A DNA stretch of 64,000 bases from Sweltsa coloradensis (GCA_024449915.1 JAMZAV010000911.1:434001-498000); one strand, 5' to 3'; counted from the first letter of the stretch, positions 23,732 to 36,485 are shown. The notes: generated from the sequence alone by a model not told the origin. A program made the numbers and translations.

Positions 23732-24684
23732 ATTATGTTAATGTCAATGTTGTTAATTGTGTAATCCAATGCCGCTGTTAGGCCTAGTGTTGGACGGGTC
23801 AATGTTCTGTAGAAGCGTGTTGGGCCGGCGCACACTTATCCCGCAAGCCGTAGGGTTTTCTGAGTCTTGTGGCAAGGCTAATTAAGAGGGAACTTAACTC
23901 TCATGCTCCGTTTAATAAAAATATTATCATAATCATCGTTAAATGTTATCTATTGAAGAAGTGATAAGTGAATGGCAACAAACATGTTCGTAATTTGCTA
24001 GAGTTATTAACATAGTGCAAACAGGCACGCGGGTACACGGGAGAGCTCATAGGGGGCAAAGCTACAATCAACATATCGTTCAAGAAGAATATTCAACCAA
24101 AATGATTCGCCGTGCGTTGATCTATTTGGTGGTGGCACCGGGCTAGTTAATTATTAAAGAAATATTTGTCGCTTTTTCTCGCATTCAGTAACAGTGGAGG
24201 TGCCGGTTAACGATTTTTTCATTCTTTTTAAGGGGATTGACACTTCCCCATTACTTCGGGGTTACCAAAAACATAATGTGTCATTTTTGTTGAAGGGCAA
24301 CTCCATAAAAAAAACATATGTGGTCGTACGATGTGATCGGTTGTTATTGTGAGACGTGACACGCGCACAGACGGACTTAAGGATTGATTACATAAAGTGA
24401 TGTTCACTTGGATTGTCGCTCTATTATGTACACAATATGGGACATAGTCATTTTTAGGGTTTGGTGCGTGTACTTTTTTTTATAGCACCAACGTTTCCGA
24501 CAGTATTCTTCTATACAATGTTGTATTGTATGTTTTCGCGGACCGATATGTGATTGATACAATTAATCTTGAAATTATCCAGGGTATTTGTTTGATAGCC
24601 AAACGACTCACAAAGTTTCGACAAATTAATAACATTTGCCATTATGAAGCTGATATTAAAAATAAAAAACTTCAAAAAGAATTA
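23732..24684. other. non-coding stretch with GTGGAGGTGCCGG motif
   Basis: No exon found. GTGGAGGTGCCGG at 24194-24206 and its near-reverse GGTGGTGGCACCGGG near 24130 recall the motif in the 88-bp minisatellite and in repeats at 4253, 32567 and 33419. Confidence 0.4.
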
Positions 24685-25466
24685 TTGGATGAGCGTAGCG
24701 AGCGTAGCGAGCGAAGCGAAGATTCCATTTCACTACACTGGAGAAAAAAATCCGGAATGTTTTTTTTTTTTTTTTTTTCTTTCTTTTTTTTGTATTTTTG
24801 TGTGTCTGTTAACACGATTCCGGCTAAACCGATACTCCGATTGCGATGAAATTTTATGGAGGTCTTCGAAATCTCTGAACTTAGAACTGCCACGTTTTTG
24901 AGCGCAATCGGGAAATTTTTTCTTATAAAAAACGCAATTTTACGATTTTTTTCGATTTTTAAAAAATTTCTTCGACCTCTAACACCTACATGCTTTATTC
25001 GATTGTAATGATTTTTTCACAGAACCTTAATTTTATGAATTAAGATATTCGTGTTAAATTTGAGCGTAATCGAAAAATTTATTCTCATGAAAATCGAAAT
25101 TTTACTTTTTTTTTTTCTTTTTTAAAACAATTCTTTGACTTATAACACCTACATGCTTTATCCTATTGTAATGATTTTTTCACAGAACCTTAATTTCATG
25201 AATTAATGTACTCGTGTTAAATTTGAGCGCAATCAAATAATTATTTCTTATGAAAATTGCAATTTTACGATTTTTTTATTTTTTAAAATTACGATGAATT
25301 AAAAAAATTAAATTAATTTTTATTTAATTTTATTTAATTTAAAAAAAAATCTTCGACTAAGTAATGATTTTTGCACAGAACAACAGAAAATCCGCGTAAC
25401 ACATGGCAGCTCAATGCACCAATTACGCTCATCCAACAACGCGGCGGGACTTAAGCGTTTTCCTAG
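24685..25466 (+). mobile_element. Helentron-like element, type A
   Basis: A complete copy, start TTGGATGAGCGTAGCGAGCG and end AACGCGGCGGGACTTAAGCG TTTTCCTAG with T following. There is an extra GTAGCGAGC unit at the 5' end. The interior has ~160-bp monomers, and then the same 3' subterminal word ACATGGCAGCTCAATGCACC as the copy at 7440-9024, so the two are close relatives. Confidence 0.77.
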
Positions 25467-25600
25467 TTATAAACCATAACAATCAAAAAGAACAACAAAC
25501 TTGCATGTGTTAACAAGAAAGAAATTAAACAAACACATTAATTATGCAATAATACTCAACCAAATACTGGGGTTGCCAACATTCAAATAAGAACTTGAAC

Positions 25601-26234
25601 TTAAGGCTATTCGACCGCGTTTTTCTATTTTCCAAAATATGCTACCAAGTCAAAATATAGTGAATTGCTTTGAAACCTGGATATTTTAGAAAATCAAAAC
25701 TATTTTTTTCAAATTTTTCTGATCCGGTACACGGCCAATATCGCCACCTCAAAATAATTTCAAACTTCAATTCGCCAGGGCACACCATTCAACGTACGGT
25801 GTTGTGCTTTTGTGACATTCATTTTCAACTGGTTTTCTATAGGCTGACTGAGAGAAAAAAGATTTTTTTAAACAATTGTCTTTCCTGTGAATTTTTTCGT
25901 TTGGCAATATTTTGTACCGATTTGTACCGCCAAACGAAAAAATTTACTGGAACGACAATTGTTTTAAAAAAATCTTTTTTCTCTCAGTTAGCCTATAGAA
26001 AACCAATTAAAAATAAATGTCACAAAAGCACAACACCGTACGTTGAATGGTGTGCCCTGGCGAATTGAAGTTTGAAATTATTTTGAGGTGGCGATATTGG
26101 CCGTGTACCGGATAAGAAAAATTTGAAAAAAACAGTTTTGATTTTCTAAAATAGCCAGGTTTCAAAGCCATTCACTATATTTTGACTTGGTAGCATATTT
26201 TGGAAAATAGAAAAACGCGGTCGAATAGCCTTAA
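25601..26234. mobile_element. TTAA-flanked fold-back element
   Basis: Two arms of about 315 bp meet almost without a spacer near 25917. Left end TTAAGGCTATTCGACCGCG and right end CGCGGTCGAATAGCCTTAA are reverse complements, and the pairing continues through both arms with few mismatches (for example ACGGCCAATATCGCCACCTC on the left). The 132-codon frame at 25670-26068 is a by-product of the palindrome. A TTAA target duplication is seen in piggyBac-type insertions, but no transposase is present, so that link is only a guess. Confidence 0.88.
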
Positions 26235-26410
26235 AAGAAAAGTTCGAACCAAATTCATATTTGAAAAAAGATTCCAAATTAATACAAATGTGTGCGTGTA
26301 CCTGAATTTGAGGCCTGGTCGAGTATTTTGAAGCCGTTCCTATTGACTAAATAGGTTCCCCGATGTTTGTGTAAAAATAAAAGGAAAACAATTTGGTTGC
26401 GGTCACGACT

Positions 26411-27023
26411 TACATACTTTCTTGGTGGAGGTGCCGGTCCAGACTTAACATTACTCGTGTGCTCTGATACAAGGTCACATGACTGCTTGTTGGAGGGGAC
26501 ATTACTTTCTTGGTGGAGGTGCCGGTCCAGACTTAACATTACTCGTGTGCTCTGATACAAGGTCACATGACTGCTTGTTGGAGGGGACATTACTTTCTTG
26601 GTGGAGGTGCCGGTCCAGACTTAACATTACTCGTGTGCTCTGATACAAGATCACATGACTGCTTGTTGGAGGGGACATTACTTTCTTGGTGGAGGTGCCG
26701 GTCCAGACTTAACATTACTCGTGTGCTCTGATACAAGATCACATGACTGCTTGTTGGAGGGGACATTACTTTCTTGGTGGAGGTGCCGGTCCAGACTTAA
26801 CATTACTCGTGTACTCTGATACAAGATTACATGACTGCTTGTTGGAGGGGACATTACTTTCTTGGTGGAGGCGTCCAGACTTAGACATTAACATCGTACT
26901 CGTGTGCTCTGATACAAGGTCACATGACTGCTTGTTGGAGGGGGCATTACTTTCTTGGTGGAGGTGCCGGTCCAGACTTAACATTACACGTGTACTCTGA
27001 TACAAGATCACATGACTGCTTGT
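26411..27023. repeat. 88-bp minisatellite, seven units
   Basis: Units start with CTTGGTGGAGGTGCCGGTCC at 26421, 26509, 26597, 26685, 26773, 26861 and about 26954. Unit six has lost part of the motif and gained an insertion. Each unit also holds CTCGTGTGCTCTGATACAAG and GACTGCTTGTTGGAGGGG. The 88-bp period is not a multiple of three, so open frames through it are chance. Confidence 0.93.
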
Positions 27024-27518
27024 TTTATTTATTTATTTAATTATTTATTTATTTAACGTCTATCCTATTCAGTTATAAAAACTGATTTACAAAGGAGGAC
27101 AACTAAATAAATCTAATTACATAGATGCAGACACAACAATGAACTTGGAAATAGTAATATTACAACAATGCATTAAAAACTCAACAAATTTGATAACAAA
27201 TAAAAAGGATATTAAATGCAATTTATGAATGAATTAAATATAAAAAAGGGTGGGGAATGTAAAGAAAAGAAAAAGAAAAAAAGAAGAAAAAAGAAGAAAA
27301 AAGAAAAATGGAAAGGAAAAAAAGTAAGAAAAACAAGAAAAGAAGAAGAAAAAACATTAAAAAAGAAAAAAGAAAAGAAAAACTGATTATTAGACGATCC
27401 CACTCAAACGAATATGAGGTTTGCCAAAAATCAGGAACAGCAAATCAGGGAGTAATCAATCTTTCGCGGAAGAAACCACCGAACGCGAATCTTCATTCTT
27501 GTGTTCAACCATCATTCT
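27024..27518 (-). mobile_element. LINE 3' end inserted in the minisatellite
   Basis: A reverse copy, with tail TTATTTATTTATTTAATTAT at its left edge and body words shared with 11695-11907 and 21256-22287. It includes a purine-rich A/G block (27255-27385). It separates the last minisatellite unit (27523-27620) from the main array. Confidence 0.72.
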
Positions 27519-27522
27519 TGTG

Positions 27523-27620
27523 TTTGGAGGGGACATTACTTTCTTGGTGGAGGTGCCGGTCCAGACTTAACATTACTCGTGTGCTCTGATACAAGATCAC
27601 ATGACTGCTTGTTGGAGGGA
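27523..27620. repeat. detached unit of the 88-bp minisatellite
   Basis: One unit (GGAGGGGACATTACTTTCTT, GGTGGAGGTGCCGG, CTGCTTGTTGGAGGG) beyond the LINE insertion. Confidence 0.9.
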
Positions 27621-30005
27621 AGCGGTCCAAATCACAACTCCATCAAATTAGGATTGAAATGCCATAACAGTTTAACATTAGCAATACAATTTATTTTTAT
27701 TCTGGGGGAAATAACATTATTTTTAACTTTTTAAACATTTTTTCGAGAAGCCAATGGCGATATTGAATAAAAATATCCGTTATTCTTTCCAAACCGACCC
27801 AAAAACCTTATTTGACTACTTTAAAAATAACAAATAAAATTATAATTTTACTTGAAAGTCATGTTACCAAACAAACTATCAACAGTCAATTTCCATACAC
27901 GTTGGTCACTTAGATAAATAAGTTTGAAATTGTTTTCAAGTGGTTTTTGCCGGGCGAGTTTTAGCTGAGATCAAAATATTAGCCACAACTAACCTCAACC
28001 CCTCCGACGAGTACATTATAAACTATAAACTGGCGGGGATGTAAGTAGACGTCACCGAGAGGAGAGGAGAGGACTATTCGCTAAGATGCCGACGTGGATA
28101 TGCACGAAGACAATAATAAGAGGACGACGATTGTTATTGCTTCTGTTTGCAAATAATTCTGAGTTTTAACTTCACATTTAAGTTTAACTATGTATAATTT
28201 ATTAAAAAATAGTGTTTTTGGCAACACTGTTCTTGTAGAATATTTAACTCAGAATGTTTAGACCTTTCTTCAAAGGTATTTTTCGAACAAGTCTTTATAG
28301 TTATTGTTGTTAAGTTGTTGTTAACCTACATTGTATGTTTACTTAGATTTGTATTTTGTTGTACTGTTTTTTGTTTTGTTTTCCTTATTTATTATGTGAG
28401 CAATGCTGTATTTGAGAATTGAGTGTTACCAATAAACAATTTTTATTTTTTTTATTTTTTACGTGTGCATTCGCTATTTCGATTATCGGTAACAGAAGTC
28501 AATAGAAATAGATGTCAACAACTTATCTCACTTGTAGGGGTGTCTGCCACAATAGACACAAATAAATAAAATACAAACTAAACTAATCACTAAAATAGTC
28601 ACGAGACGTCGGGCGTATTTGTCCACGACACCTGACTAGGATAAGTTTAAATACTTCAAATGAATAAACAAGTGCAGTATATAGTCAGAACAAACGAACA
28701 TAACATAACTTTAATAAACATCTGCTTGAACGTGTCTGTTTGTTTATTTTAAACTCTGGGCCCGAGGGGACTTTTATGTTTTATGCTAGTGTCACTTCTG
28801 AAAAAGCTACCTCTAAATTAATGTTAACTACTTAAACATTTGCAGAGCATCCTACCAATATTATAATTGTTACTTGTGGAGTAAAAAAATCGTCTGGCGT
28901 GCTTCGAACAGTAGCCTAGTCGTGTTGGACGCTGGCCTGAGACACGGGCATGCTAAACTAAAACCTTATGAATGAAACACACACACAGACAGACAGTAAA
29001 AACGACCGAGGACATTTAAAAAAGAGGTGTGGTAGTATTTTTGCATCCGGTGTAGATTGTTAAAATATAAGAGGATGTCTTGATAGACACGAATTTATTT
29101 ATTATGTTTGAAGTAAAAAAAAAAAAAAAACGCTGCCAAACAAAATTTGCATTAAATTAGTTGAATGAAAATTGGAAGAGTGAGAAAATGTATAAGCTAT
29201 ATAAGACACTTTAAATACCTTGAATAGTTGGCAAGGGAAGTATTACTGACGACAAATATGCCATTTAAATTATTTCACACACTGCTTAAAATTTCAATGA
29301 ACTGTGACACAGACAAGCGGCTAGTGCCACTGTATGCACAACACATGCCAAATTTGGTGGGGAAATGAACATTCATTACGAGTAAAAAGTAAGCTCGCGG
29401 CTCGTCCTGACGGGCACCTGTGGAAATTGACACGAGCTCGGGGAAACAGGCTGTGAAAGGTGTCAACAATCAATGCAACATTGAAGTGAACACAATGAGA
29501 GGTTGTAGGAACTGTTAAACCCATTACAACAACAACGAGAACGAACGAACAAATGTTCTGTTAATTCCTTCGCATATTTCACAAAACATTTTTCGCTGTG
29601 TGGAAGGTGCTCGGACCACCACATTTTTTCATTTAAAATTTCATCAAATTGCCCCTGCTTCCTATTTTCTATAAAATCCTGGATGTATAAACGCCTACCC
29701 AAGCATGGTCGCTTTGGATGGATGGTAGAGCTAGAGGGGATTCTTGTGGTTTTATTACTGTAAGGATGGTTTTACTGCTCCTGCGTGTGTCCACCATGCA
29801 ATCGAATAGAATGACGCGTAGATATTATTAATATGCTAAAATAGTTTAACACTATCTTGCTAGAATAAACCTTTATAGTGATGTTTATATGTAAACTACT
29901 GAAGTTACGTCATGTGTAAGCTACAAAGCACAGTAAGGTAGTAGCTACATTGTAGTCCGCATTAACAAAAGGCATTTACATAGGTTTATTGTTAAATTAT
30001 AATAT
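27621..30005. other. non-coding stretch, possible 3' exon at 28010-28450
   Basis: Around 28010-28450 there is moderate-GC sequence followed by AATAAA at 28431-28436 and a T-rich tract, which would fit a transcript 3' end on the + strand; no convincing coding frame accompanies it. The 29275-29702 interval has short frames on the - strand with no recognised domain. Nothing else is seen. Confidence 0.3.
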
Positions 30006-30150
30006 GGTAACCGACAGTGTTAACTCAAACGTTAAGCGCGAGACTCTAATTCGGGAGGTCCCGGGCTCGAATCCCATTCCCGTCGAGACTGGCAATCCTG
30101 ACTAAAGTTCTAGTTAAACACCTAATAGAACGTGACCACGTCAGGTTTCC
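30006..30150 (+). mobile_element. tRNA-derived SINE, head part
   Basis: It starts GTAACCGACAGTGTTAACTC, has AGCGCGAGACTCTAATTCGG and the B box-like GGCTCGAATCCC, and then GACTGGCAATCCTGACTAAA. The body after ~30150 is too diverged to follow. Confidence 0.65.
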
Positions 30151-32249
30151 ACGAGATATATTCCTGGAAATTGAAATTTTTAAATAATAACATAATTCAC
30201 CCTGGGAGTGTTTCCCGAGTATCCAAATCGAGAAAAATATATATGTTGTAAAATAGGATGAAAATGCTTTAAATTCAATTGAGTTAACTTTCAAATCGCA
30301 ATAAAAATTAAATAGAATCTGATCTAGACATCTAATATTACTTCCTTTAGCACAATATTATACCATCTTAACTCTTGCATTGCATGTAATCTAACCTTAT
30401 GGTCGATAGTTACATTCCATCGTGTTACCGTCAATGATGCTTCCCAATATAGGATTGAATATTGCCCAAAATACTTCGTACAATTTAATGCATCGTGCTT
30501 TATATTCTTATATTCTCTTCTCTTCTATATCAATAATTTAAATCGTGGTTTTTAATGAAAACACTTTCTTTACTGATGTGTAAGTGCGACTCTGAATCAT
30601 TTCCCTATATTATAATATTAAACATAACTTATCGTCCGTAGGCCTACTCGTCCTACGGTTGTCTGAACATTTTTAAACAATTCTGTATCTCACGTTTCCC
30701 TCGCCACCTCCATAGGAACGCCCATTTAATTTTTGTGGCCTCGATGTGTTGATTAAATAGCTTTCGCTTCTTATTTATGGTGTACTCCCAAACAAAAAGG
30801 GGTACCGTGCTTGTCAATGAATTCACTCCATGCCGCACCAAAATATTCTCTCAACTTGCCACCATTTAAAAAAATGATATCGTAAGGTAAGGTTTCTACT
30901 TAAATTTTTATCAAGCTTTTTATTCATATAGGTATTTAAGATTTTAAGATTTTTAAGTTTTCTGGTAAACATAGGAGGAGCGGAGTGAACCGATTAAAAT
31001 CTATTCCAAATGGTGATTCTGCCACAAAGTCAAACGGCTACTCCGTTATTGATGAAAATTTAACCTCACGTCCTTGCTATGCAGAATACAGAATCCCGGT
31101 GTTTTTATTTGTGTTTTAATGAACATAACTTCTCACCTGACGTGATTTTGCACTTACGCAAAGACTGAAGTAAAATACGAATTTTTAGTTGTTCTGGGTC
31201 ACTTTCACTTCAATATAAGTGCTTTGGCCAATAAGCTGGACCACAGGGGTGGCGACTCCGTGGGTGCTCAAAGGCTGAAGCACCCCTTCAAATATTCTGA
31301 CAAATCAAACCAGGCCTACATATAGCAAAGTTTTGAGCGTTTTAGGCCTACATTTACAAAAAAGTTCGAAGATTACTGTGAATAAAACAATTTATTTCCA
31401 TCTTAAAATTTCAAGTATGACAGTAGTTATACAAGACACACTCGAAGAGAAACGTACGCATAAATGTTGTCTGATTGCATGGGAAAATAATTTTTCTTAT
31501 AGATACAACCCAAAATTCCAAGAACTCAAGTCGGGTAAATAGCATTGTGATGCAATTGTGCAAATTGTTCTGTGGACTATTTCCTGTTTTCCGAATAATA
31601 ATAACTCAATACATATAAATAATTACAAATCAACGATCATAAAATATAATGGTAACCTTTCCTGTGCAAGTGCTTGCTGCGATTCCACTTTTTGTGTCCA
31701 ATTGCCAAACAGACTTAAAACACACCCAAATCATAAAAAAAGGTGTTATTTTACAAGGCTAACTTCATTTCAAAGCAGAAAAAAACGTTTAAAAATCGTT
31801 GACAAGCAGTTTTCGAAATATTTAATGGAATTTCTCAGCACCCCTTGAAATTTAGAAAACTCGGCGCCCCTAGCTGGACGTTATTTTTACCTTTCAAAAA
31901 CTTTTTGGAACATCTAAAGATCTGATTATCAAGTAAAACAAACACAAATATTTTTGTTTGTTGGCCTACACTCGCGGACAGAAACAAATTACAGATATTC
32001 AATGCGGGAAAAAATCTTCTACACAGACTGTATTACGAATTGTTGTTTTTACTCGTCTACGAAATATGTGACAGCTATTGATTATTTTTTATGAATTTGA
32101 TTTTCATTCAAAATTGTCATTCAAGCTAATAAGTACTAGATAATTGTTATAAAAAATGTAGAGATGGCTTTTTTGTGGAACCGCCGTTATCTGTTCGTGG
32201 GCGTACACAATAAAAAATTCAAACCTTGAATATTATTTGAATTTAAGCT
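30151..32249. other. non-coding stretch
   Basis: AT-rich with several 60-96 codon frames, none with a recognisable domain or splice context. A pair of phrases, GCACCCCTTCAAATA (near 31280) and CAGCACCCCTTGAAATTTAG (near 31838), may bound an old insertion, but I could not show it. Confidence 0.35.
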
Positions 32250-32690
32250 AGGTCTGGGCAAAGAAATCGACATTCCGATACAATATTGATCCGTGGGAAT
32301 ATTTTCGATATCGATTTTTTGACTCCATATCTAAATATAGAAAAAGTGATTTATAGCAATAATCAACCAAAAACCTAAAGTTTGTTAAAAATGTATGAAA
32401 AAATTAAAAAGATCAGAATTTTTGGGAATTTAAATATGTAATCCCAATGCTGTAAATATATAAGAAAAGTTTGATGTTATTCTTCAAATCACGTGATTAT
32501 TATTATAGTTGTGGTGACAGGTGGCATGATATAAGTTATAGTAAATTCGCACAAACTTTAAAATTTGGTGGGGGTGCCGGTTCATTAAACACGAGAGTGA
32601 AACGTAAAAAACAGTTATTAATTTTTGGCGCTGCAATAATCTGGGGTCACGTATATACACGTATCCCTGTCTTATCTTAACCCATACTGC
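32250..32690. repeat. dispersed repeat, related to 4020-4390
   Basis: It shares with 4020-4390 the start TCTGGGCAA, ATCGATTTTTTGACTCCATA, AGTTATAGTAAATTCGCACA and GGTGGGGGTGCCGG (32567-32580). The order is the same and the divergence considerable. No coding content. Confidence 0.5.
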
Positions 32691-32734
32691 AATAACGTGC
32701 CAAAATTAGACAACTACCTTCAATTGTATAAGGT

Positions 32735-32965
32735 AGTTGTGGAGGAAATACCAAAGGGCTGTTTCCGGGGACTCAATCGAGGCCCTCGTGATATATCTAG
32801 ACGGCCTTGACTCAATCCGTAGAATTTGCAATAACGAGTGAAGAAAACCTTGGACAAAACATTTAAGTTTAAGAAATAAATTACTACTAGTGGCTGGTAT
32901 CGAACCCGTGATCCCCGCATCAGAGTTTCGTGCGATGCGCATGTGCTACGTATCTGTCGGTGAGA
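32735..32965 (-). mobile_element. tRNA-derived SINE
   Basis: The - strand copy has ACCGACAGATACGTAGCACA (A box region), GGTTCGATACC (B box), then TTTTCTTCACTCGTTATTGC and the body word AACAGCCCTTTGG. Diverged from the copy at 23493 but the same layout. Confidence 0.72.
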
Positions 32966-33099
32966 ATGTCAATGTTGCTAACTTTTCGAAACGTGTGCAT
33001 GCTAGTCGTTGGTTTGTAGGCAGCTGATGTAATAAGTAATGCTATAGTCTTGTCAAGGCACGCGGTGTTCTGAGTAAAAATACGAGTTTGTTACAAGTA

Positions 33100-33506
33100 G
33101 GGGTGTGCGAATAGTGAGTTTAAGGTTCGAATTGAATATCGAATAGTTGATTAAAAGTTAGAATATCGATTTTTTTGTTAAATAGTATAACGATTACCGT
33201 ATTTTCTCGAATGTAGGACGCACATTTGGAAGGCATAAAACTGAGATGCGAGCTACAATCACATACAAAGTTTTTTAAGCTATGTTTTTATAGATTTTCA
33301 ATAGATATTGGTAACAGTGTTTCTAAACTTGTTTTGGTCACCGCTGAACTCGCAAAAAAGTGGTTGAAGAAATAATTGGCAAACTCGGGGCCGCCCGCCG
33401 AACCGACACCACTAATATGGTGGAGGTGCCGGGTCGGATTCGAAATTCGAATACAAACTATTTGAAATTCGAATTGAATTGTAGTAAACAATTATTTGTA
33501 CACCCC
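33100..33506. mobile_element. hAT-like MITE candidate
   Basis: Left end GGGGTGTGCGAATAGTGAG and right end TTTGTACACCCC are an inverted repeat over about 14 bp (GGGGTGTRCRAATA). The subterminal parts are rich in TTCGAAT/ATTCGAA words. TACAAGT occurs just outside both ends (33092-33098 and 33511-33517), possibly a target duplication. It includes GGTGGAGGTGCCGG at 33419-33432. Confidence 0.5.
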
Positions 33507-34149
33507 AAGATACAAGTTATTGGAATCTCTCTCTCAGCCACCTAGGGGTACTTCTTGTGTCAGAAACACAGATTATTAAGTATTTCTTACTACTGAATCA
33601 ATTGAATAATGTTTTGTTCAACAATACGTTATGTTCTGTGAAATGAATTTATAATGGTATTCGTTATTCAATTACTGAGTACATTACAATAATGCAAGAT
33701 GATATATGTTTTTGTCCAGTTGATGAGCACAGAGTAGGCCTACTCTTGGTTCCCCTCACTGGAAGATAGAAATTTAATGTTTCGATCTTTATTTTCTTAG
33801 TCCTCGCCACGTTATTCATAAATCTACAAGACTGTACAACACTGCCACCATTTTTTAAACTCCTTTGTGCCAATATTTGTATCCTTAAATTATTTCACTC
33901 CCCGCCCCTTGCACTACATTCTGGAAGGCATTTTATCTAAGTTTGTTTCCCATCACTATTCTTGCCTTACCATGCACCTATACCACCTACCACATTCTAC
34001 TTTTTATACATTTACCCCTCTCACCGTTCTTCCCCGTTCTCGCTGGTCATTTATCTTTCAGTCACCAACCCATCATCGTTTCCCTCATCATCGATACCAA
34101 GCAAGCATCATTGCATGATGATGAATGATGATGATGATGATCTACAAAG
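33507..34149. other. non-coding, ends in ATG/TGA repeat
   Basis: Nothing recognised apart from a short (ATG)n run at 34114-34141. Confidence 0.4.
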
Positions 34150-34179
34150 CCAGCAGCTGACTAGATCGCTTGTTCTTAC

Positions 34180-34960
34180 GACGTCGCATCCTATCCGAGA
34201 GATCATCTCATAAAAACCGCAGTCTTTTTTAGGGAAACGTGTGCCATTTTCGGCGTGAACTGTGTCCGGCGAGCCGAGGTATGCTCGTTAATGAGCGCGG
34301 TCCGCACGCACCCCCTCCCCACACACACATCTGCGGCTAGCCTGGAGTTTCTTGGGCAGCGTCGCCTCGGGGTCCACAGCCGCGCACTAGCCCCGCGGCG
34401 ATGTCGCTCGTCCCGTGCGTGGATTACCCCGTGATAACGACTCTAACAAAGCCAAAGTTTTAGACGTAATTATCTTTTTATCCATACACCAGTGTTAGCG
34501 GTAGAACACGTTTGCACTGTCTTAAGTATAGAGCCAATGTCAAGATTCTAAACCTGCTATTAAAACTCGTGATGCTCTTATTGTGATACTCATTCTGCCC
34601 TGAACACTATAATTTTCATCACGGCAAGGCTATCACTGGAAACTGAAACTGATATAAAACTGTGAAAACTGTGTGTTGGTTGTGCGTGTCACGTGACGCC
34701 GGACAGTGGCCAGTACAGAGCAGCTGAAGGCTAGGGACAGATGCGCGACGCGACACTAGCCGCTGCAATCAGCGCGCAAGGTGACCACCAGTTCGCATGG
34801 ACCTGTTAATGTGCGAGCTAATTGGAGATCCGATCCACTACATACCCGACCTGGTAGACAGGATCTCATGTGCCATCATTGACAGACGCACCTTACTAGG
34901 CTGGCTCACATGTGTGCGGGGACCACACAAAATCGAATTAGACTTTTTTAATCAACAACT
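34180..34960. promoter_or_regulatory. GC-rich block, candidate regulatory or exon sequence
   Basis: This ~0.8-kb block is far richer in GC and CpG than its surroundings (for example GCGCACTAGCCCCGCGGCGA). It contains TAATTG-type homeodomain-like sites (GCGAGCTAATTGGAGATCC). No long frame is open. It could be a promoter, an untranslated first exon or a conserved enhancer near the Pax gene. Composition alone supports this. Confidence 0.3.
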
Positions 34961-35769
34961 TAATTAACAATGTGTATATTATATATATCTTAGATAAGTG
35001 CTCTGAAAGATTTAGAGGTCCTAACTTTGTTGATTTACTCATTTCAGTGATTTGGGAGGGAGACCTGCTTTGCATACGTTTCTCATTAATCAACTTAAAC
35101 GCCTGGATTAAGTGAAGAGGCGTCTGATAATTACCAGATTATTGAGTAGTGGATGCCACATTTGACCGGTAAGTATTCAGCAAGGAACAATGCTCATATA
35201 ATATAATTAAGAGCGTTCAACCACCTTTTTAGCACTGTTTGCTCGGCTGAGTGAACCATCACAGACTGTTAGAGAATTTTGAACATATCTCATGATACAG
35301 TGGTAATAAAGGATTTCTATAGTAAATCATTCCTAAAACTATTGTTTGTCAATATTTTAAAAAAATCAATTAGATTTCAATCAATTTCAATTTTGTAAAA
35401 TGAGTCAATATGAACTATATTCTAGATATTGTCTGGCGATCAGAGTCAAATTTTGATATATCATTTGAGTGTTGGAAGCATGTGCTTTATGACAAGTTTG
35501 CATATATTGTATATACCGTAGGATGCGTTGTTGACCGTTAGCAGTATATGCCCTATTTACCTAACTATTCAACAAGGTGCATGGTTTTATTTAACAATGC
35601 TAGTGTGATTAACTTAATGTTTAGCCTTCTTTAATCAATGATTTATAGTGGATATCCTACATTTGGACCGAATAGGTAGCTTATTTTTTTTCTTATAGCA
35701 TATATGATACTTTATTTCTAATATTGCCATGATATTATTAGAAACTCCCAGGACTCCATATAAACTATA

Positions 35770-35960
35770 ATACTTTGTCCCTGCGCTCCCTCATCTAACA
35801 AACAACACACAATAGTTGCAAATTCAATTTTGCCAATTGCTTTGCAAGGATGCAGTCATAGGGCGAGATGATGTGTGCCCAAATGTATAGATGGATACAA
35901 TACATACCATCGGCATTTCTTTTATATATTTCAATGCGTTTGAGTGTGTAAGACTTGACT
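35770..35960. mobile_element. fragment of the GCATCCTTGC MITE family
   Basis: It contains TTTGCAAGGATGCAGTCATA, GGGCGAGATGATG and CATTTCTTTTATATATTTCA, as in the right arm of the element at 36135-36485. The left arm is mostly lost. Confidence 0.5.
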
Positions 35961-36134
35961 AATATATAAAAGTTTTGTATTTGTTAGTTGTGTATAGTAG
36001 ACCCAGCTCGCGTTGGTGGATGAGCGTTTTAGAAGTCTATTCAGTCCTCTATTCCCAGTCTTTCACTACATGGTTGCATTTCGGCTTTGTTTTTGCATGC
36101 TTTGATTGTTTATATTTAATCGGTAGTATGTTCC

Positions 36135-36485
36135 TACCACATATAACAAAAAACTTGTAAGAAAACAGCCAAACCTTACACAATCAAAAGCAATGAGATC
36201 TAAAAGTTGTCTACCCTCCTACATTTTCGCAATCTTAATACATAAATTCATTTTGCCCTGTGACTGCATCCTTGCAAAGCGTGGCAAAATGTTATTTGCA
36301 ACTACTGTTTTAAATGTAATTGTGCAAATTTATTTTGCCAAGCTTTGCAAGGATGCAGTCACAGGGCAAAGTGAATTTATAAATTAAGATTGCGAAAATG
36401 TAGGAGGGTACATAAGATTGGCATTTCTTTTAGATCTCATTGCCTTTGATTGTGTAAGGTTTGGCTGTTTTTTTGTTATATGTGG
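36135..36485. mobile_element. palindromic MITE, ~350 bp
   Basis: The left end ACCACATATAACAAAAAACT pairs with the right end GTTTTTTTGTTATATGTGGG. Inner arms pair too: CCCTGTGACTGCATCCTTGC with its reverse complement near 36340-36365, and CCTCCTACATTTTCGCAATC with 36390-36410. A gap of about 30 bp in the middle is unpaired. Confidence 0.8.

Noticed and set aside
25670..26068. 132-codon frame
   Set aside because: It lies wholly in the fold-back element and spans both arms; no domain is recognisable.
26279..27000. Several 62-103 codon frames on both strands
   Set aside because: They run through the 88-bp minisatellite; the period is not a multiple of three and the frames are chance.
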